From Streptomyces sp. NBC_01142 (lineage in GTDB: Bacteria; Actinomycetota; Actinomycetes; Streptomycetales; Streptomycetaceae): a stretch of DNA of 64,000 nucleotides. Position 1 is the stretch's first letter, and the number at the start of each line of letters is the position of its first letter. Below the pieces are notes generated by a model, which ran no database searches, had not been told where the DNA came from, and saw nothing but the letters and a program-made list of their open reading frames with translations. Shown here one piece after another: positions 9,806 through 17,791 of this stretch. The DNA is taken from positions 2,740,501 to 2,804,500 of the forward strand of contig NZ_JAPEOR010000002.1 in the NCBI RefSeq assembly GCF_026341125.1. The letters are read 5' to 3'. The position numbers and the translations under genes are program-made.

Positions 9806-11058
9806 GGAAGGACCTCCGGGGCAGGGATTTCGGCGTTGGGATCGGTGTCGTAAGGCCGGTCGTCGTCCTCGTCGACGCGATCCGGTCCGGTGGTTGAGCG
9901 GTCCCGGCCGGCACCCGCTTCGGGCAGCCGCAGGGTGAAGGTGGAGCCCTGGCCCTCGGAGCTCCACACGGTGACCTCCCCGCCGTGCGAGGCGGCCACA
10001 TGCTTGACGATGGCCAGTCCCAGGCCCGTACCTCCGGTGGCCCGGGAGCGGGCGGGATCGACGCGGTAGAACCGCTCGAAGACCCGCTCACGGTCCTTCT
10101 CGGAGATACCGATGCCCTGGTCGGTGACGGCTATCTCGATCAGATCACCGCCGGGCGCGGTGACCCGGCGCGCTGATACACCGACCCGGGTGCGGGCCGG
10201 AGAGTAGTTGACGGCGTTCTCGACGAGGTTGCCGAGGGCCGCGGCGAGCTGGCCACGATGACCCCAGATTCGCAGATCGGCGGTGCCGCCCGCGGCCATG
10301 GTGATCTGTTTGGTGGACGCGGGGTGCCGGGAGCGGTCGATGGCCTCGGCGACCAGTTCGTCCACCCGTACCGGCTCGGCGTCCTCCAGCGGGTCGTCGT
10401 TCTGGACCCGGGAGAGGTCGATGAGCTCCTGTACGAGATTGGTGAGCCGGGTCGCCTCGATCTGCATCCGGCCGGCGAAGCGGGTGACCGCTTCGGGGTC
10501 GTCCGAGGCGTCCATGACCGCCTCGGAGAGCAGGGAGAGCGCCCCGACCGGGGTCTTGAGCTCATGGCTGACGTTCGCGACGAAGTCGCGCCGTACCGCT
10601 TCGATACGGCGGGCCTCGGTGAGGTCCTCGACCAGAAGCAGGACGAGGCGGGAGCCGAGGGGAGCGACCCGGGCGGAGACGGCGAGGGCCTCGCCACGGC
10701 CGGTGCCGCGCCGCGGCAGGTCCAGTTCCACTTGTCGTATCTCGCCGTCACGGCGAGTGTCGCGGGCCATGTGCAGCATCGGCTCGACGGCGAGCTTGCC
10801 ACCGCGGACCAGACCGAGGGCGTACGCCGCGGAACTGGCCTTGACGACGGAGTCGCTCTCGTCGAGGACGACCGCGGAGGAGCGGAGTACGGACAGGACA
10901 GTATCGACGCCGGGCGGCAGTACGGCGTCTGTGTGCAGGGAGGTGCGGGTGGGTCTCGCCTGGTCGCGTTCGCTCCAGCGGAACGCCAGCATGGCGATCA
11001 CACCGGTGCACAGCCCGGCGATCGCTGCCGCTGCGGCAACCGCCGCGTTCACGTCCAT
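9802..11058 (-). CDS. phoR: Phosphate sensor histidine kinase PhoR
   Basis: The 418-residue sensor has an N-terminal membrane segment (AAVAAAAAIAGLCTGVIAML) and a PAS-like region. The HisKA box is VSHELKTPVGAL and the ATPase domain carries N box NLVENAVNYSP, DQGIGIS, and GGTGLGLAIVKH. It phosphorylates PhoP under low phosphate. It lies upstream of and overlaps phoP by 4 bp, and is divergent from phoU, with a Pho box in between. A Pro/Asp-rich C-terminal extension after the ATPase domain is typical for Streptomyces PhoR. Confidence 0.93.
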   Translation of the reverse strand: MDVNAAVAAAAAIAGLCTGVIAMLAFRWSERDQARPTRTSLHTDAVLPPGVDTVLSVLRSSAVVLDESDSVVKASSAAYALGLVRGGKLAVEPMLHMARDTRRDGEIRQVELDLPRRGTGRGEALAVSARVAPLGSRLVLLLVEDLTEARRIEAVRRDFVANVSHELKTPVGALSLLSEAVMDASDDPEAVTRFAGRMQIEATRLTNLVQELIDLSRVQNDDPLEDAEPVRVDELVAEAIDRSRHPASTKQITMAAGGTADLRIWGHRGQLAAALGNLVENAVNYSPARTRVGVSARRVTAPGGDLIEIAVTDQGIGISEKDRERVFERFYRVDPARSRATGGTGLGLAIVKHVAASHGGEVTVWSSEGQGSTFTLRLPEAGAGRDRSTTGPDRVDEDDDRPYDTDPNAEIPAPEVLP

Positions 11059-11131
11059 GCCTCAAGGTTATGCGGGGCCACGGACACTCTCCCAGCCAAA
11101 CGGGTGGCAGCTCGAACAGTCGTCGCCCAGA

Positions 11132-11175
11132 GTTCACCAAGGGGAAAGTGCCGGTTCACTTGAGCGGGAGGCGGC
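11132..11175 (+). promoter_or_regulatory. Pho box (PhoP operator) in the phoR-phoU intergenic region
   Basis: Two 11-bp direct repeat units, GTTCACCAAGG (11132-11142) and GTTCACTTGAG (11154-11164), are exactly 22 bp apart, two helical turns. Degenerate 11-bp units sit between and after them. Streptomyces PhoP is known to bind such 11-bp direct repeats with a GTTCACC core. The site lies 82-125 bp upstream of phoU and can serve phoRP as well. Confidence 0.85.
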
Positions 11176-11256
11176 GGACGCGTAACGGACAGAACGTGGG
11201 AGCGTGAGGGTCCGAGCCCCACCCGGACCCCCGGTCGCATCTAGAGAGGGACACCC

Positions 11257-11934
11257 ATGCGGGACGCGTACCACGAGGAACTGGACTCGATCGGCGAGGG
11301 CCTGGTCGAGATGGCCCGGCTGGTCGGGTCGGCGATCGGGCGCGCCACGACGGCCATGCTCGACGCCGACCTCAAGCTGGCCGAAACGGTGATCGCCGCC
11401 GACCAGAAGGTCGACGATCTGCAGCACGACCTCGAGGCACGGGCGATCGCCCTGCTGGCCCGGCAGCAGCCGGTCGCAACGGATCTGCGGATCGTGGTGA
11501 CCTCCCTGCGGATGAGCGCGGACCTCGAGCGCTCGGGCGACCTGGCCCAGCACGTGGCCAAGCTGGCGCGGCTCCGCTTCCCCGACAAGGCAGTACCGAA
11601 CGACCTGCACGCCACCATCCTGGAGATGGGGCAGCTGGCGCAGCGGCTGATGGCCAAGGCCGCCGAGGTCATCATCACCAAGGACGTCGACCTGGCGCTC
11701 CAGCTGGAGCAGGACGACGACGAGATGGACCTGCTGCACCGGACGCTCTTCCAGCACCTGATGGACGACCGCTGGAAGCACGGCATCGAGACGGCGGTGG
11801 ATGTGACGCTGCTCGGCCGCTACTACGAGCGCTTCGCGGACCACGCGGTGTCGGTGGCCAAGCGAGTCGTGTATCTGGTCACGGGCGAGCACGCGGACGA
11901 GCTCCAGCCTCCGACCCAGGTGGAGGGCGCATAA
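11257..11934 (+). CDS. phoU: Phosphate signalling regulator PhoU
   Basis: The 225-residue all-helical protein has two PhoU three-helix repeats. The metal-site patterns appear as ATDLRIVVTSLRMSADLERSGD in the first half and RYYERFADHAVSVAKRV in the second. PhoU links phosphate import to the PhoR kinase and moderates its signalling. It is divergent from phoRP and carries a Pho box in its promoter. The start is the ATG preceded by GAGAGGGA at proper spacing. Pst transporter genes are not in this window. Confidence 0.95.
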   Translation: MRDAYHEELDSIGEGLVEMARLVGSAIGRATTAMLDADLKLAETVIAADQKVDDLQHDLEARAIALLARQQPVATDLRIVVTSLRMSADLERSGDLAQHVAKLARLRFPDKAVPNDLHATILEMGQLAQRLMAKAAEVIITKDVDLALQLEQDDDEMDLLHRTLFQHLMDDRWKHGIETAVDVTLLGRYYERFADHAVSVAKRVVYLVTGEHADELQPPTQVEGA

Positions 11935-12063
11935 GTCCGGCTCGGCACAGCCGGCGCGAGCGGCGCATCCGGCGCGTGCCTCCGCGCGCTGTTGATGCGC
12001 CTGCCGCAGTGGGCATGCAATGGGCAGAGGCGGCACGTCCTGTACGCCCATGAGGAGGGACCC

Positions 12064-12210
12064 ATGGCCGAATCCCCCACGTCCGAACCTCAGCAGGTCA
12101 CCCCTGCTGAAGTGGTGTTTCTGCCCGTCCTCGGTGCCTGCAGCTGCGGCCCGGGCTGCGGCTGCGGCTGCCAGTCCGGCGGGCCGTGCCAGTGCGGCGG
12201 CTGCGCGTAG
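12064..12210 (+). CDS. 48-residue Cys/Gly-rich mini-protein, metallothionein-like
   Basis: A strong ribosome binding site (GAGGAGGGA) precedes the ATG at 12064. The protein begins MAESPTSEPQQ and ends in a cluster with eight Cys (ACSCGPGCGCGCQSGG, then PCQCGGCA) in Cys-X-Cys spacing. Such clustering suggests metal binding, but it has no signature of a characterised family that I can name. It lies 129 bp after phoU in the same orientation and is closed by a terminator. It may be translated from the phoU transcript or its own. The metal is unknown. Confidence 0.7.
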   Translation: MAESPTSEPQQVTPAEVVFLPVLGACSCGPGCGCGCQSGGPCQCGGCA

Positions 12211-12232
12211 CACCGGTAGCCGAGCCTTCGTA

Positions 12233-12283
12233 CGTACGCGAAAGGCCCCGTCCACGGGGGGCGGGGCCCTTTGCGTGCGTACG
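12233..12283. terminator. Bidirectional terminator after the Cys-rich gene
   Basis: Imperfect arms CGTACGCGAAAGGCCCCG and CGGGGCCCTTTGCGTGCGTA pair around an 11-nt loop between convergent genes. Confidence 0.75.
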
Positions 12284-12298
12284 TGCCGGGAGCCCTGG

Positions 12299-13108
12299 TC
12301 ACACATGGCCGCCCGGCTCGAAGCCGGCGAGCATCTGCTCCAGCGCCTGCTGATCCGGGCCGACGAAGGGGTCCGCGTCGGGCGCCGTCGTGATCGTCGC
12401 CAGCATCTGCGGGCCGAGGCCGGTGGCGGGCGGCAGATGGGTACAGAGGATGACGTCGGCATCCATGGCCTGCAGGGGCTGCACGCTGGCGAGGAACTTG
12501 TCGGTGTCGACGGAGTGGACCCAGGGGCTGTCGACGGAGGCCCACAGCAGCTGGGCGTCGCGCAGCTCGTCGTCCGTGACGGCACCGGCGTCGTCGCCGA
12601 CGGCGAGCTCCGCGCTGGGCATGGGGGCGCCGAAGCAGTCGGAGCTGAAGCAGGCCCGCGACCGGTCGTCGTAGAAGCCGACGGTGGCGGGATTGTCGTA
12701 CAGCGGCGGCCGGAAGCCCCTGAGAGTGCGGTCGCCGACGTCCAGGGTCTGGCCGGGGTTCAGCAGGTAGACACGGTCGAGCGGCAGGGGCCGCTCGGTG
12801 GACATGATCCCGGCGCCGATGAACGTGGTCACCAAGCGCGCCCGGGGAGCCGCGGCCAGCAGATCGAACAGCCCGCCGGTGTGGTCGCGGTCGGGGTGGG
12901 TGAGCCAGATCCAGCGCACATCGGCGGGGTCGAGGACCGAACCGAGCGTGTTCAGGAAGTCCCGGTCGGGGAGCCCGAGGCCGGTGTCGACGACAACCGG
13001 CTGGACGGCGTGCAGGACGAAGGCGTTGACGGGGAGGAAGCCGATCCCGGGCACTTCGATGCAGTCGCCGAGTACGGTGACGTCGCTTCCGACCTTGTGA
13101 GTGCTCAT
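12299..13108 (-). CDS. MBL-fold metallo-hydrolase
   Basis: The 269-residue protein has the metallo-beta-lactamase signature HPDRDHTGG that binds two metal ions, plus later His/Asp ligands (DDRSRACFSSDCFG and CTHLPPATG). This pattern suggests a hydrolase or flavin-free oxidoreductase-like member; the diagnostic Asp replacing a His ligand recalls ODP-type folds. The substrate cannot be assigned. It is a single gene, convergent with the Cys-rich gene. It has a clear start MSTHKVGSDV with AGGGAGGT upstream. Confidence 0.8.
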   Translation of the reverse strand: MSTHKVGSDVTVLGDCIEVPGIGFLPVNAFVLHAVQPVVVDTGLGLPDRDFLNTLGSVLDPADVRWIWLTHPDRDHTGGLFDLLAAAPRARLVTTFIGAGIMSTERPLPLDRVYLLNPGQTLDVGDRTLRGFRPPLYDNPATVGFYDDRSRACFSSDCFGAPMPSAELAVGDDAGAVTDDELRDAQLLWASVDSPWVHSVDTDKFLASVQPLQAMDADVILCTHLPPATGLGPQMLATITTAPDADPFVGPDQQALEQMLAGFEPGGHV

Positions 13109-13230
13109 GGTGGACCTCCCTGAGTCCCCCCGGGGCAGGGAAGGGTCGCGGCCGTCGGTGAAGCACCTACCTCCACTACCTCCACAGTGGAGCAGTCCGG
13201 GAGCTGACGCACGCGGGGCCCGCTACCCGG

Positions 13231-13252
13231 CGGAAAACCCACAGGTGGGGGC
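13231..13252. terminator. Weak terminator-like hairpin similar to the one at 14525-14562
   Basis: The segment CCGGCGGAAAACCCACAGGTGGGGGCCTTGA resembles that around 14535-14565 (CTCCGGAGAAAACGCAGGTAGGGGGCTTGA). The two flank the small-gene insert at 13.4-14.4 kb. The hairpin itself is imperfect. Confidence 0.35.
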
Positions 13253-13365
13253 CTTGACGTCGAGGGGCTGCGTTCTGCCGCACCACCGGGTGCCCTTGTT
13301 CTGACCTGCGGTCTCGCCGTCAGTGATTGCCATTGCTGGTCGCCGATGGTCACCGTCCCACGGCC

Positions 13366-13378
13366 CACAGACGGCCCA
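13366..13378. repeat. 13-bp direct repeat, left copy
   Basis: CACAGACGGCCCA occurs here and again, identically, at 14478-14490. It brackets two small hypothetical genes. It is a candidate insertion boundary or attachment core. Confidence 0.5.
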
Positions 13379-13381
13379 GAC

Positions 13382-13744
13382 CTACAGCTCCACCCAGGTG
13401 TGCGGCTCCAGGTAGGCATGCTCTCCACGGAAGAACCAGTCCGTCAGATCTGTCAGCCGCTCTGTGCACGCGGCGTAGTAGTCGTCAGGCTCCGGCCGGG
13501 GGAAGTGGGGATGGGTCGTCCATGAGGGCACGTCGGTGGCAACGTGGTAGTACCCCTCTGCCAGCCATCGAGGAAGCTGCTCTGCCTCCTGCAAGCGTTC
13601 GCAGACAGTGCGCATGGCCCTCTCCAACCGAGAGAATGCGTCCTGGTCCCAGACCAGATCACTGCGCAGTCCCAGCAAGAAGCTTCCGGGCTCGGAACGG
13701 AACTCGTGCTCCAGTGTCTTCAATGCCTGGTCCATGGTGAGCAT
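13382..13744 (-). CDS. Hypothetical protein, 120 residues
   Basis: The predicted soluble protein begins MLTMDQALKTLEHEFRSEPG and contains many aromatic and acidic residues (EGYYHVATDVPSW, PEPDDYYAACTERL, WFFRGEHAYLEPHTWVEL). I do not recognise the family. It looks like one of the small immunity-like or phage-type accessory proteins of Streptomyces. The alternative start is the Met three codons later. It lies inside the segment bracketed by 13-bp direct repeats and has somewhat lower GC than its neighbours. Confidence 0.6.
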   Translation of the reverse strand: MLTMDQALKTLEHEFRSEPGSFLLGLRSDLVWDQDAFSRLERAMRTVCERLQEAEQLPRWLAEGYYHVATDVPSWTTHPHFPRPEPDDYYAACTERLTDLTDWFFRGEHAYLEPHTWVEL

Positions 13745-13976
13745 GCTGCCAGGCCGGCCGTTCGCGCACGCGGGAGGTCGGTGGAGTCTCAGGTGCCCGG
13801 TCCAGCGCAACCGCGCGGGTCCTGGACGACCAGTTCGGAAGACCCCGTACGCGGTTCCTGCCCGAGCTGCGGGAGTGCCGGCCTGCGAGGAAGGGGCCGT
13901 ACTCGGCCAAAGCACTCAGGCAGGGCTGAGTACTTGCGCGCTGGTCGGTCATGGCGTGAGGCGGAACGCTTGGGCC

Positions 13977-14393
13977 ATGCGACAACGACTACCGAAACTC
14001 GATCCCCAGCTGTTGGCGGTCCTCGTGCTGGCTCTGGTGACGCTGGCGGTGTGGGCTGCCTGGCTGGGCTGGGACCAGCATCGTGACGTGCAACCCGATG
14101 GAACGACGACCGGCCCGTACGAGGCGTGGCAGGTGATCGGGCTGGTGCTGACTCTGCTGGCGCCGGTGTACTGGGCGGCATCCCGGCGCTACTTCGCGGG
14201 CGCTGTGCTCGGCGTCCCGGTCGGCCTGACCGCGGCCGCCTTTTACGACTGGTCGGACGACTCCAGCGGCCTCTTTGTGGTCGGCGTGGGGATGGTCATG
14301 GTGGGGAGCCTCGCCGTGACCGCCCTCGTTGCCGCCGTGACCGCCTCTGTGATCACCTCTGTGAAACGAGAAGGGCCCCCCGGTCGCCGCTGA
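13977..14393 (+). CDS. Hypothetical membrane protein, 138 residues
   Basis: Four hydrophobic segments can be seen: LLAVLVLALVTLAVWAAWLG, WQVIGLVLTLLAPVYWAA, AGAVLGVPVGLTAAAFY and FVVGVGMVMVGSLAVTALVAA. A basic tail (SVKREGPPGRR) follows. No family is recognised. The start ATG follows GGCGGAACGCTTGGGCC, with no strong ribosome binding site. It shares the repeat-bracketed segment with the divergent upstream gene. Confidence 0.6.
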   Translation: MRQRLPKLDPQLLAVLVLALVTLAVWAAWLGWDQHRDVQPDGTTTGPYEAWQVIGLVLTLLAPVYWAASRRYFAGAVLGVPVGLTAAAFYDWSDDSSGLFVVGVGMVMVGSLAVTALVAAVTASVITSVKREGPPGRR

Positions 14394-14477
14394 GCAGGAA
14401 CCGCAGGACAGCTGGCTGACGCCGTGGTCCATGGGACGCGCCCGGCATCAGGAACGTTCGCAGGGCGTCGGAGAACG

Positions 14478-14490
14478 CACAGACGGCCCA
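14478..14490. repeat. 13-bp direct repeat, right copy, followed by ACGGCCCACAAA copies
   Basis: This is an identical copy of the 13366-13378 element. It is followed at once by a further degenerate ACGGCCCACAAAC copy, giving a local 12-13 bp tandem character. Confidence 0.5.
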
Positions 14491-14524
14491 CAAACGGCCC
14501 ACAAACAGCCCCAGGACAGCGACG

Positions 14525-14562
14525 AGCCCCCTACCCTCCGGAGAAAACGCAGGTAGGGGGCT
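14525..14562 (-). terminator. Terminator downstream of gpmA
   Basis: AGCCCCCTACC and GGTAGGGGGCT form an 11-bp perfect stem with a 16-nt loop, 17 bp beyond the gpmA stop codon. Confidence 0.75.
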
Positions 14563-14578
14563 TGATCGCGCCTTGTCG

Positions 14579-15337
14579 CTACTTCTTGCCCTGGTTCTTG
14601 ACCGCCTCGATCGCCGCCGCGGCCGCGTCCGGGTCGAGGTACGTACCGCCCGGCTTGAGGGGGTGGAAGTCGCCGTCGAGCTCGTAGACGAGCGGGATAC
14701 CGGTCGGGATGTTCAGGCCCGTGATGTCGGCGTCGGAGATGCCGTCGAGGTGCTTGACCAGCCCGCGCAGGCTGTTGCCGTGGGCGGCGACCAGAACGGT
14801 GCGGCCGGTCAGCAGGTCCGGGACGATGCCGTCGTACCAGTACGGCAGCATGCGCTCGACGACGTCCTTGAGGCACTCGGTGCGCGGACGCAGCTCGCTC
14901 GGGATCGTGGCGTAGCGCGGGTCGTCGCTCTGCGAGAACTCGGTGCCGTCCTCGAGGGCCGGCGGCGGGGTGTCGTACGAGCGGCGCCAGAGCATGAACT
15001 GCTCCTCGCCGAACTCGGCCAGCGTCTGCGCCTTGTCCTTGCCCTGAAGCGCACCGTAGTGACGCTCGTTCAGCCGCCAGGAGCGGTGGACCGGGATCCA
15101 GTGGCGGTCCGCGGACTCCAGCGCGAGCTGCGCCGTGCGGATGGCGCGCTTCTGGAGGGAGGTGTGCAGTACGTCGGGGAGCAGGCCGGCGTCCTTCAGC
15201 AGCTCACCGCCGCGGACTGCCTCCTTCTCGCCCTTCTCCGTCAGGTTGACGTCCACCCATCCGGTGAACAGATTCTTCGCATTCCACTCGCTCTCGCCGT
15301 GGCGGAGGAGGATCAGCTTGTACGGTGCGTCGGCCAT
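14579..15337 (-). CDS. gpmA: 2,3-bisphosphoglycerate-dependent phosphoglycerate mutase
   Basis: The 252-residue glycolytic enzyme interconverts 3- and 2-phosphoglycerate. It has the phosphohistidine motif [12 protein letters not shown] near the N-terminus, [10 protein letters not shown], and the second catalytic His in [10 protein letters not shown]. The length is normal for the dependent form. It starts at ATG 15337. It is a single transcription unit with a terminator and faces away from the MFS exporter gene. Confidence 0.95.
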   Translation of the reverse strand: MADAPYKLILLRHGESEWNAKNLFTGWVDVNLTEKGEKEAVRGGELLKDAGLLPDVLHTSLQKRAIRTAQLALESADRHWIPVHRSWRLNERHYGALQGKDKAQTLAEFGEEQFMLWRRSYDTPPPALEDGTEFSQSDDPRYATIPSELRPRTECLKDVVERMLPYWYDGIVPDLLTGRTVLVAAHGNSLRGLVKHLDGISDADITGLNIPTGIPLVYELDGDFHPLKPGGTYLDPDAAAAAIEAVKNQGKK

Positions 15338-15470
15338 GCGTCCGAGCCTATCCGAGGCTATGGACGTGGACGACAGTTGACGGTGGGCGTCAATTGACTG
15401 GCGACCGGGGCCGGGGCGTATGTAACTTGCGGATGCCCGTCAAGGCACTTACACCCCTGGGGGAATCCGT

Positions 15471-16883
15471 ATGTCCGTCGCCGGTCTGAGACGTGCCGCA
15501 AGAGAGAGCGTCTCGGGGCTCCCCCGTGAGTTCTGGTGGCTGTGGACGAGCACGCTGGTCAACCGGCTCGGGGCGTTCGTCGCGACCTTCATGGCGCTGT
15601 ATCTGACCTTGGACCGGGGCTATTCGGCTTCGTACGCGGGGCTGGTGGCCGCCCTGCACGGGCTCGGCGGCGTTGTCTCCTCGCTCGGCGCGGGCGTGAT
15701 GGCCGACCGGCTCGGGCGGCGGCCCACCCTGTTGATCGCGCAGAGTTCGACGGCTGTCTCGGTGGCGGTGCTCGGCTTCATGCAGCACCCCGTCGCGATC
15801 GCGGCCGTCGCCTTCGTCGTGGGCATGGCGTCCAACGCCTCCCGGCCCGCCGTGCAGGCGATGATTGCCGACATCGTCAGGCCCGAGGACCGGGTACGGG
15901 CGTTCTCGCTCAACTACTGGGCGATCAACCTCGGCTTCGCCACCTCCTCCATGGCGGCGGGCTTCATCGCCGAGTACAGCTATCTCGCCGGCTTCCTGGG
16001 CGAGGCCGCGATGACCCTGATCTGCGCGATCGTCATCTTCGTCAAACTGCCCGAGTCGCGGCCCGAGCGCGCGAAGAGCCCGGCAGGCAAGGCGGCCGAG
16101 CCGGAGGTCGGCCTGGGAACCGTGCTGCGCGACGGGCGCTTCATGAGCGTCGTCGGGCTGTCGTTCCTCATCGCGCTGATCTTTATGCAGGGGCACGTCG
16201 GACTGCCGCTGGCAATGGGCGCGGACGGCTTCTCCAGCGCCGACTTCGGCATGGCGATCGCGGTCAACGGCGTACTGATCGTGGCCCTGCAGATCCCCGT
16301 CACGCGCTTCATCGAGCACCGCGATCCCCGCCGGCTGCTGATCATCTCCTCGCTGCTGGCCGGGTACGGCTTCGGGCTGACCGCGTTCGCCGGGTCGATC
16401 GGCATCTACGCGCTGACCGTCTGCGTCTGGACCCTGGCCGAGATCGTCAATGCGCCGACGCAGACCGGGCTCGTGGTGCGGCTTTCCCCGCTGCACGGGC
16501 GCGGCCGCTACCAGGGCATGTACACCCTGTCCTGGTCGGTGGCGGCGCTCGTCGCCCCGCTGATGTCCGGGTTCGTCATCGACCGGTACGGCGCCGAGTG
16601 GCTGTGGGGCATGTGCGCGGTGCTGGGGACGGTGGCGGGGCTCGGTTACTGGCTGCTGATGCGGAACCTTCCGGCGGAGGCCGCCCCGGACGAGGTGGCC
16701 GCCGGCGTCGTGTCCGGTGGTGACGTGTCTGGCGGTGACGTGTCCGGTGGTGACGTGTCCGCCGAGGTTCCTGACGCCGACGTGCCCGCCAAGGTGCCCG
16801 CCGCCGGTGCTGTCACTCCGTCTGGCGTCACTCCGCCTGCGGCGGTTGCGCCCGCCGTGGTTCCGTCTGCCGCGGTTCCGTAG
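15471..16883 (+). CDS. MFS transporter (exporter-like)
   Basis: The 470-residue protein has about 12 hydrophobic segments and the loop 2-3 MFS motif GVMADRLGRRPTLL. Its cytosolic tail (from about residue 405) is low complexity and includes three tandem SGGDV units coded by a 15-bp DNA repeat. The N-terminal half resembles drug/peptide exporters of the DHA1/MdtH type. Substrate is unknown. ATG at 15471 follows GGGGGAATCCGT. It is divergent from gpmA. Confidence 0.85.
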   Translation: MSVAGLRRAARESVSGLPREFWWLWTSTLVNRLGAFVATFMALYLTLDRGYSASYAGLVAALHGLGGVVSSLGAGVMADRLGRRPTLLIAQSSTAVSVAVLGFMQHPVAIAAVAFVVGMASNASRPAVQAMIADIVRPEDRVRAFSLNYWAINLGFATSSMAAGFIAEYSYLAGFLGEAAMTLICAIVIFVKLPESRPERAKSPAGKAAEPEVGLGTVLRDGRFMSVVGLSFLIALIFMQGHVGLPLAMGADGFSSADFGMAIAVNGVLIVALQIPVTRFIEHRDPRRLLIISSLLAGYGFGLTAFAGSIGIYALTVCVWTLAEIVNAPTQTGLVVRLSPLHGRGRYQGMYTLSWSVAALVAPLMSGFVIDRYGAEWLWGMCAVLGTVAGLGYWLLMRNLPAEAAPDEVAAGVVSGGDVSGGDVSGGDVSAEVPDADVPAKVPAAGAVTPSGVTPPAAVAPAVVPSAAVP

Positions 16884-17240
16884 CGTCCGCCGGCGCCGCC
16901 GTCACCCGCGTCCCCGGGTGCAGCAGCGAGCACACGAAGGCCACGGCCGGCGCGCCCGCCACTCCGTAGAACGACCCACTGGTCGGCCTCGGCGAAGTCC
17001 AGCCGGATCGCGTCCATCGCCTCGCGCACGGGCTGCGCGATCCGGCCGGATCCGCTGGGCTGTCCAGGGCGCACTCGTCAGGCGTCGAGCGTCCGCTGGG
17101 CCTCGCACGGATTGCCCGGACGCACCCCGCCCGGCTGTCCGTACGCCTCGACGCGCGAGCCGAGCGGGCCGGTGAGGCCCGGAGCCCGGTACGTCGATCT
17201 GGTCGAACTCGAAGCCGCACCCGGCGCCGTTGCTCCGGCT
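16884..17240 (-). pseudogene. Decayed reading frame between the MFS and YbjN genes
   Basis: On the minus strand, protein-like segments lie in shifting frames. They are GFEFDQIDVPGSG, then in another frame LTGPLGSRVEAYGQPGG to a TGA at 17078-17080, then AQPVREAMDAIRLDFAEADQW, then after one more shift FYGVAGAPAVAFVCSLLHPG. Each piece has normal Streptomyces codon bias, which suggests a gene broken by at least two frameshifts and a stop. I do not recognise the family. Chance open frames in GC-rich DNA are the alternative. Confidence 0.4.
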
Positions 17241-17242
17241 CC

Positions 17243-17280
17243 GGCTCCGCGGCGAAGCCGCCGGAGCGGTGGGGGTGCGG
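17243..17280. repeat. Dispersed palindromic element, copy 1
   Basis: The core is CTCCGCGGCGAAGCCGCCGG followed by AGCGGTGGGG, with near-perfect dyad symmetry. Related copies occur at 55224-55275 and 55380-55430. It lies against the YbjN gene end and beside the decayed frame. Confidence 0.65.
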
Positions 17281-17288
17281 GAACGCCC

Positions 17289-17777
17289 CTACTTGGTCAG
17301 GTTCGTGAACGCGTCCAGGTTGCGCGTCGATTCCCCCCGCGACACCCGCCACGCGTACTCCTTGCGGATCGCGCTCGCGAACCCCAGCTCCAGCAGCGTG
17401 TTGAACGAGCCGTCCGCCGCCTCCAGGACCGTGCCCAGGAGGCGGTCCAGCTCCTCCGGGGTGACCACGCAGAGCGGAAGTTTGCCGACCAGGTAGATGT
17501 CGCCGAGCCGGTCGATCGCGTAACTCACGCCGTACAGCCGCAGATTGCGCTCCAGCAGCCAGCGATGCACCGCCGCGTCGTTCTCGTCGGGATGGCGGAT
17601 GACGAACGCGTTGACCGACAGCGAGTGCTTGCCGACGAGCAGCGAGCACGTCGTCGACAGCTTGCGCGTGCCGGGGAGTTTCACCACGTACGAGCCGGGC
17701 TGCGGGCTCTCCCACTCGAGCTCTGCGTCCTTGAGGGTCTGCTCGATGACCTGGGCAGCCTGCTGTACGTCAGCCAT
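17289..17777 (-). CDS. YbjN domain-containing protein
   Basis: The 162-residue soluble protein has a YbjN (type III secretion chaperone-like) fold: an amphipathic N-terminal helix (ADVQQAAQVIEQTLKDAELEW), then the beta-rich segment KLPGTRKLSTTCSLLVGKHSLSV and the RHPDENDAAVHRWLLERN region. YbjN proteins are small conserved proteins of unclear role, possibly chaperone-like. It lies directly downstream of mshA (14 bp gap), probably in one operon, as in other Streptomyces. Confidence 0.85.
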   Translation of the reverse strand: MADVQQAAQVIEQTLKDAELEWESPQPGSYVVKLPGTRKLSTTCSLLVGKHSLSVNAFVIRHPDENDAAVHRWLLERNLRLYGVSYAIDRLGDIYLVGKLPLCVVTPEELDRLLGTVLEAADGSFNTLLELGFASAIRKEYAWRVSRGESTRNLDAFTNLTK

Positions 17778-17791
17778 GGTGCGAGCGTACG

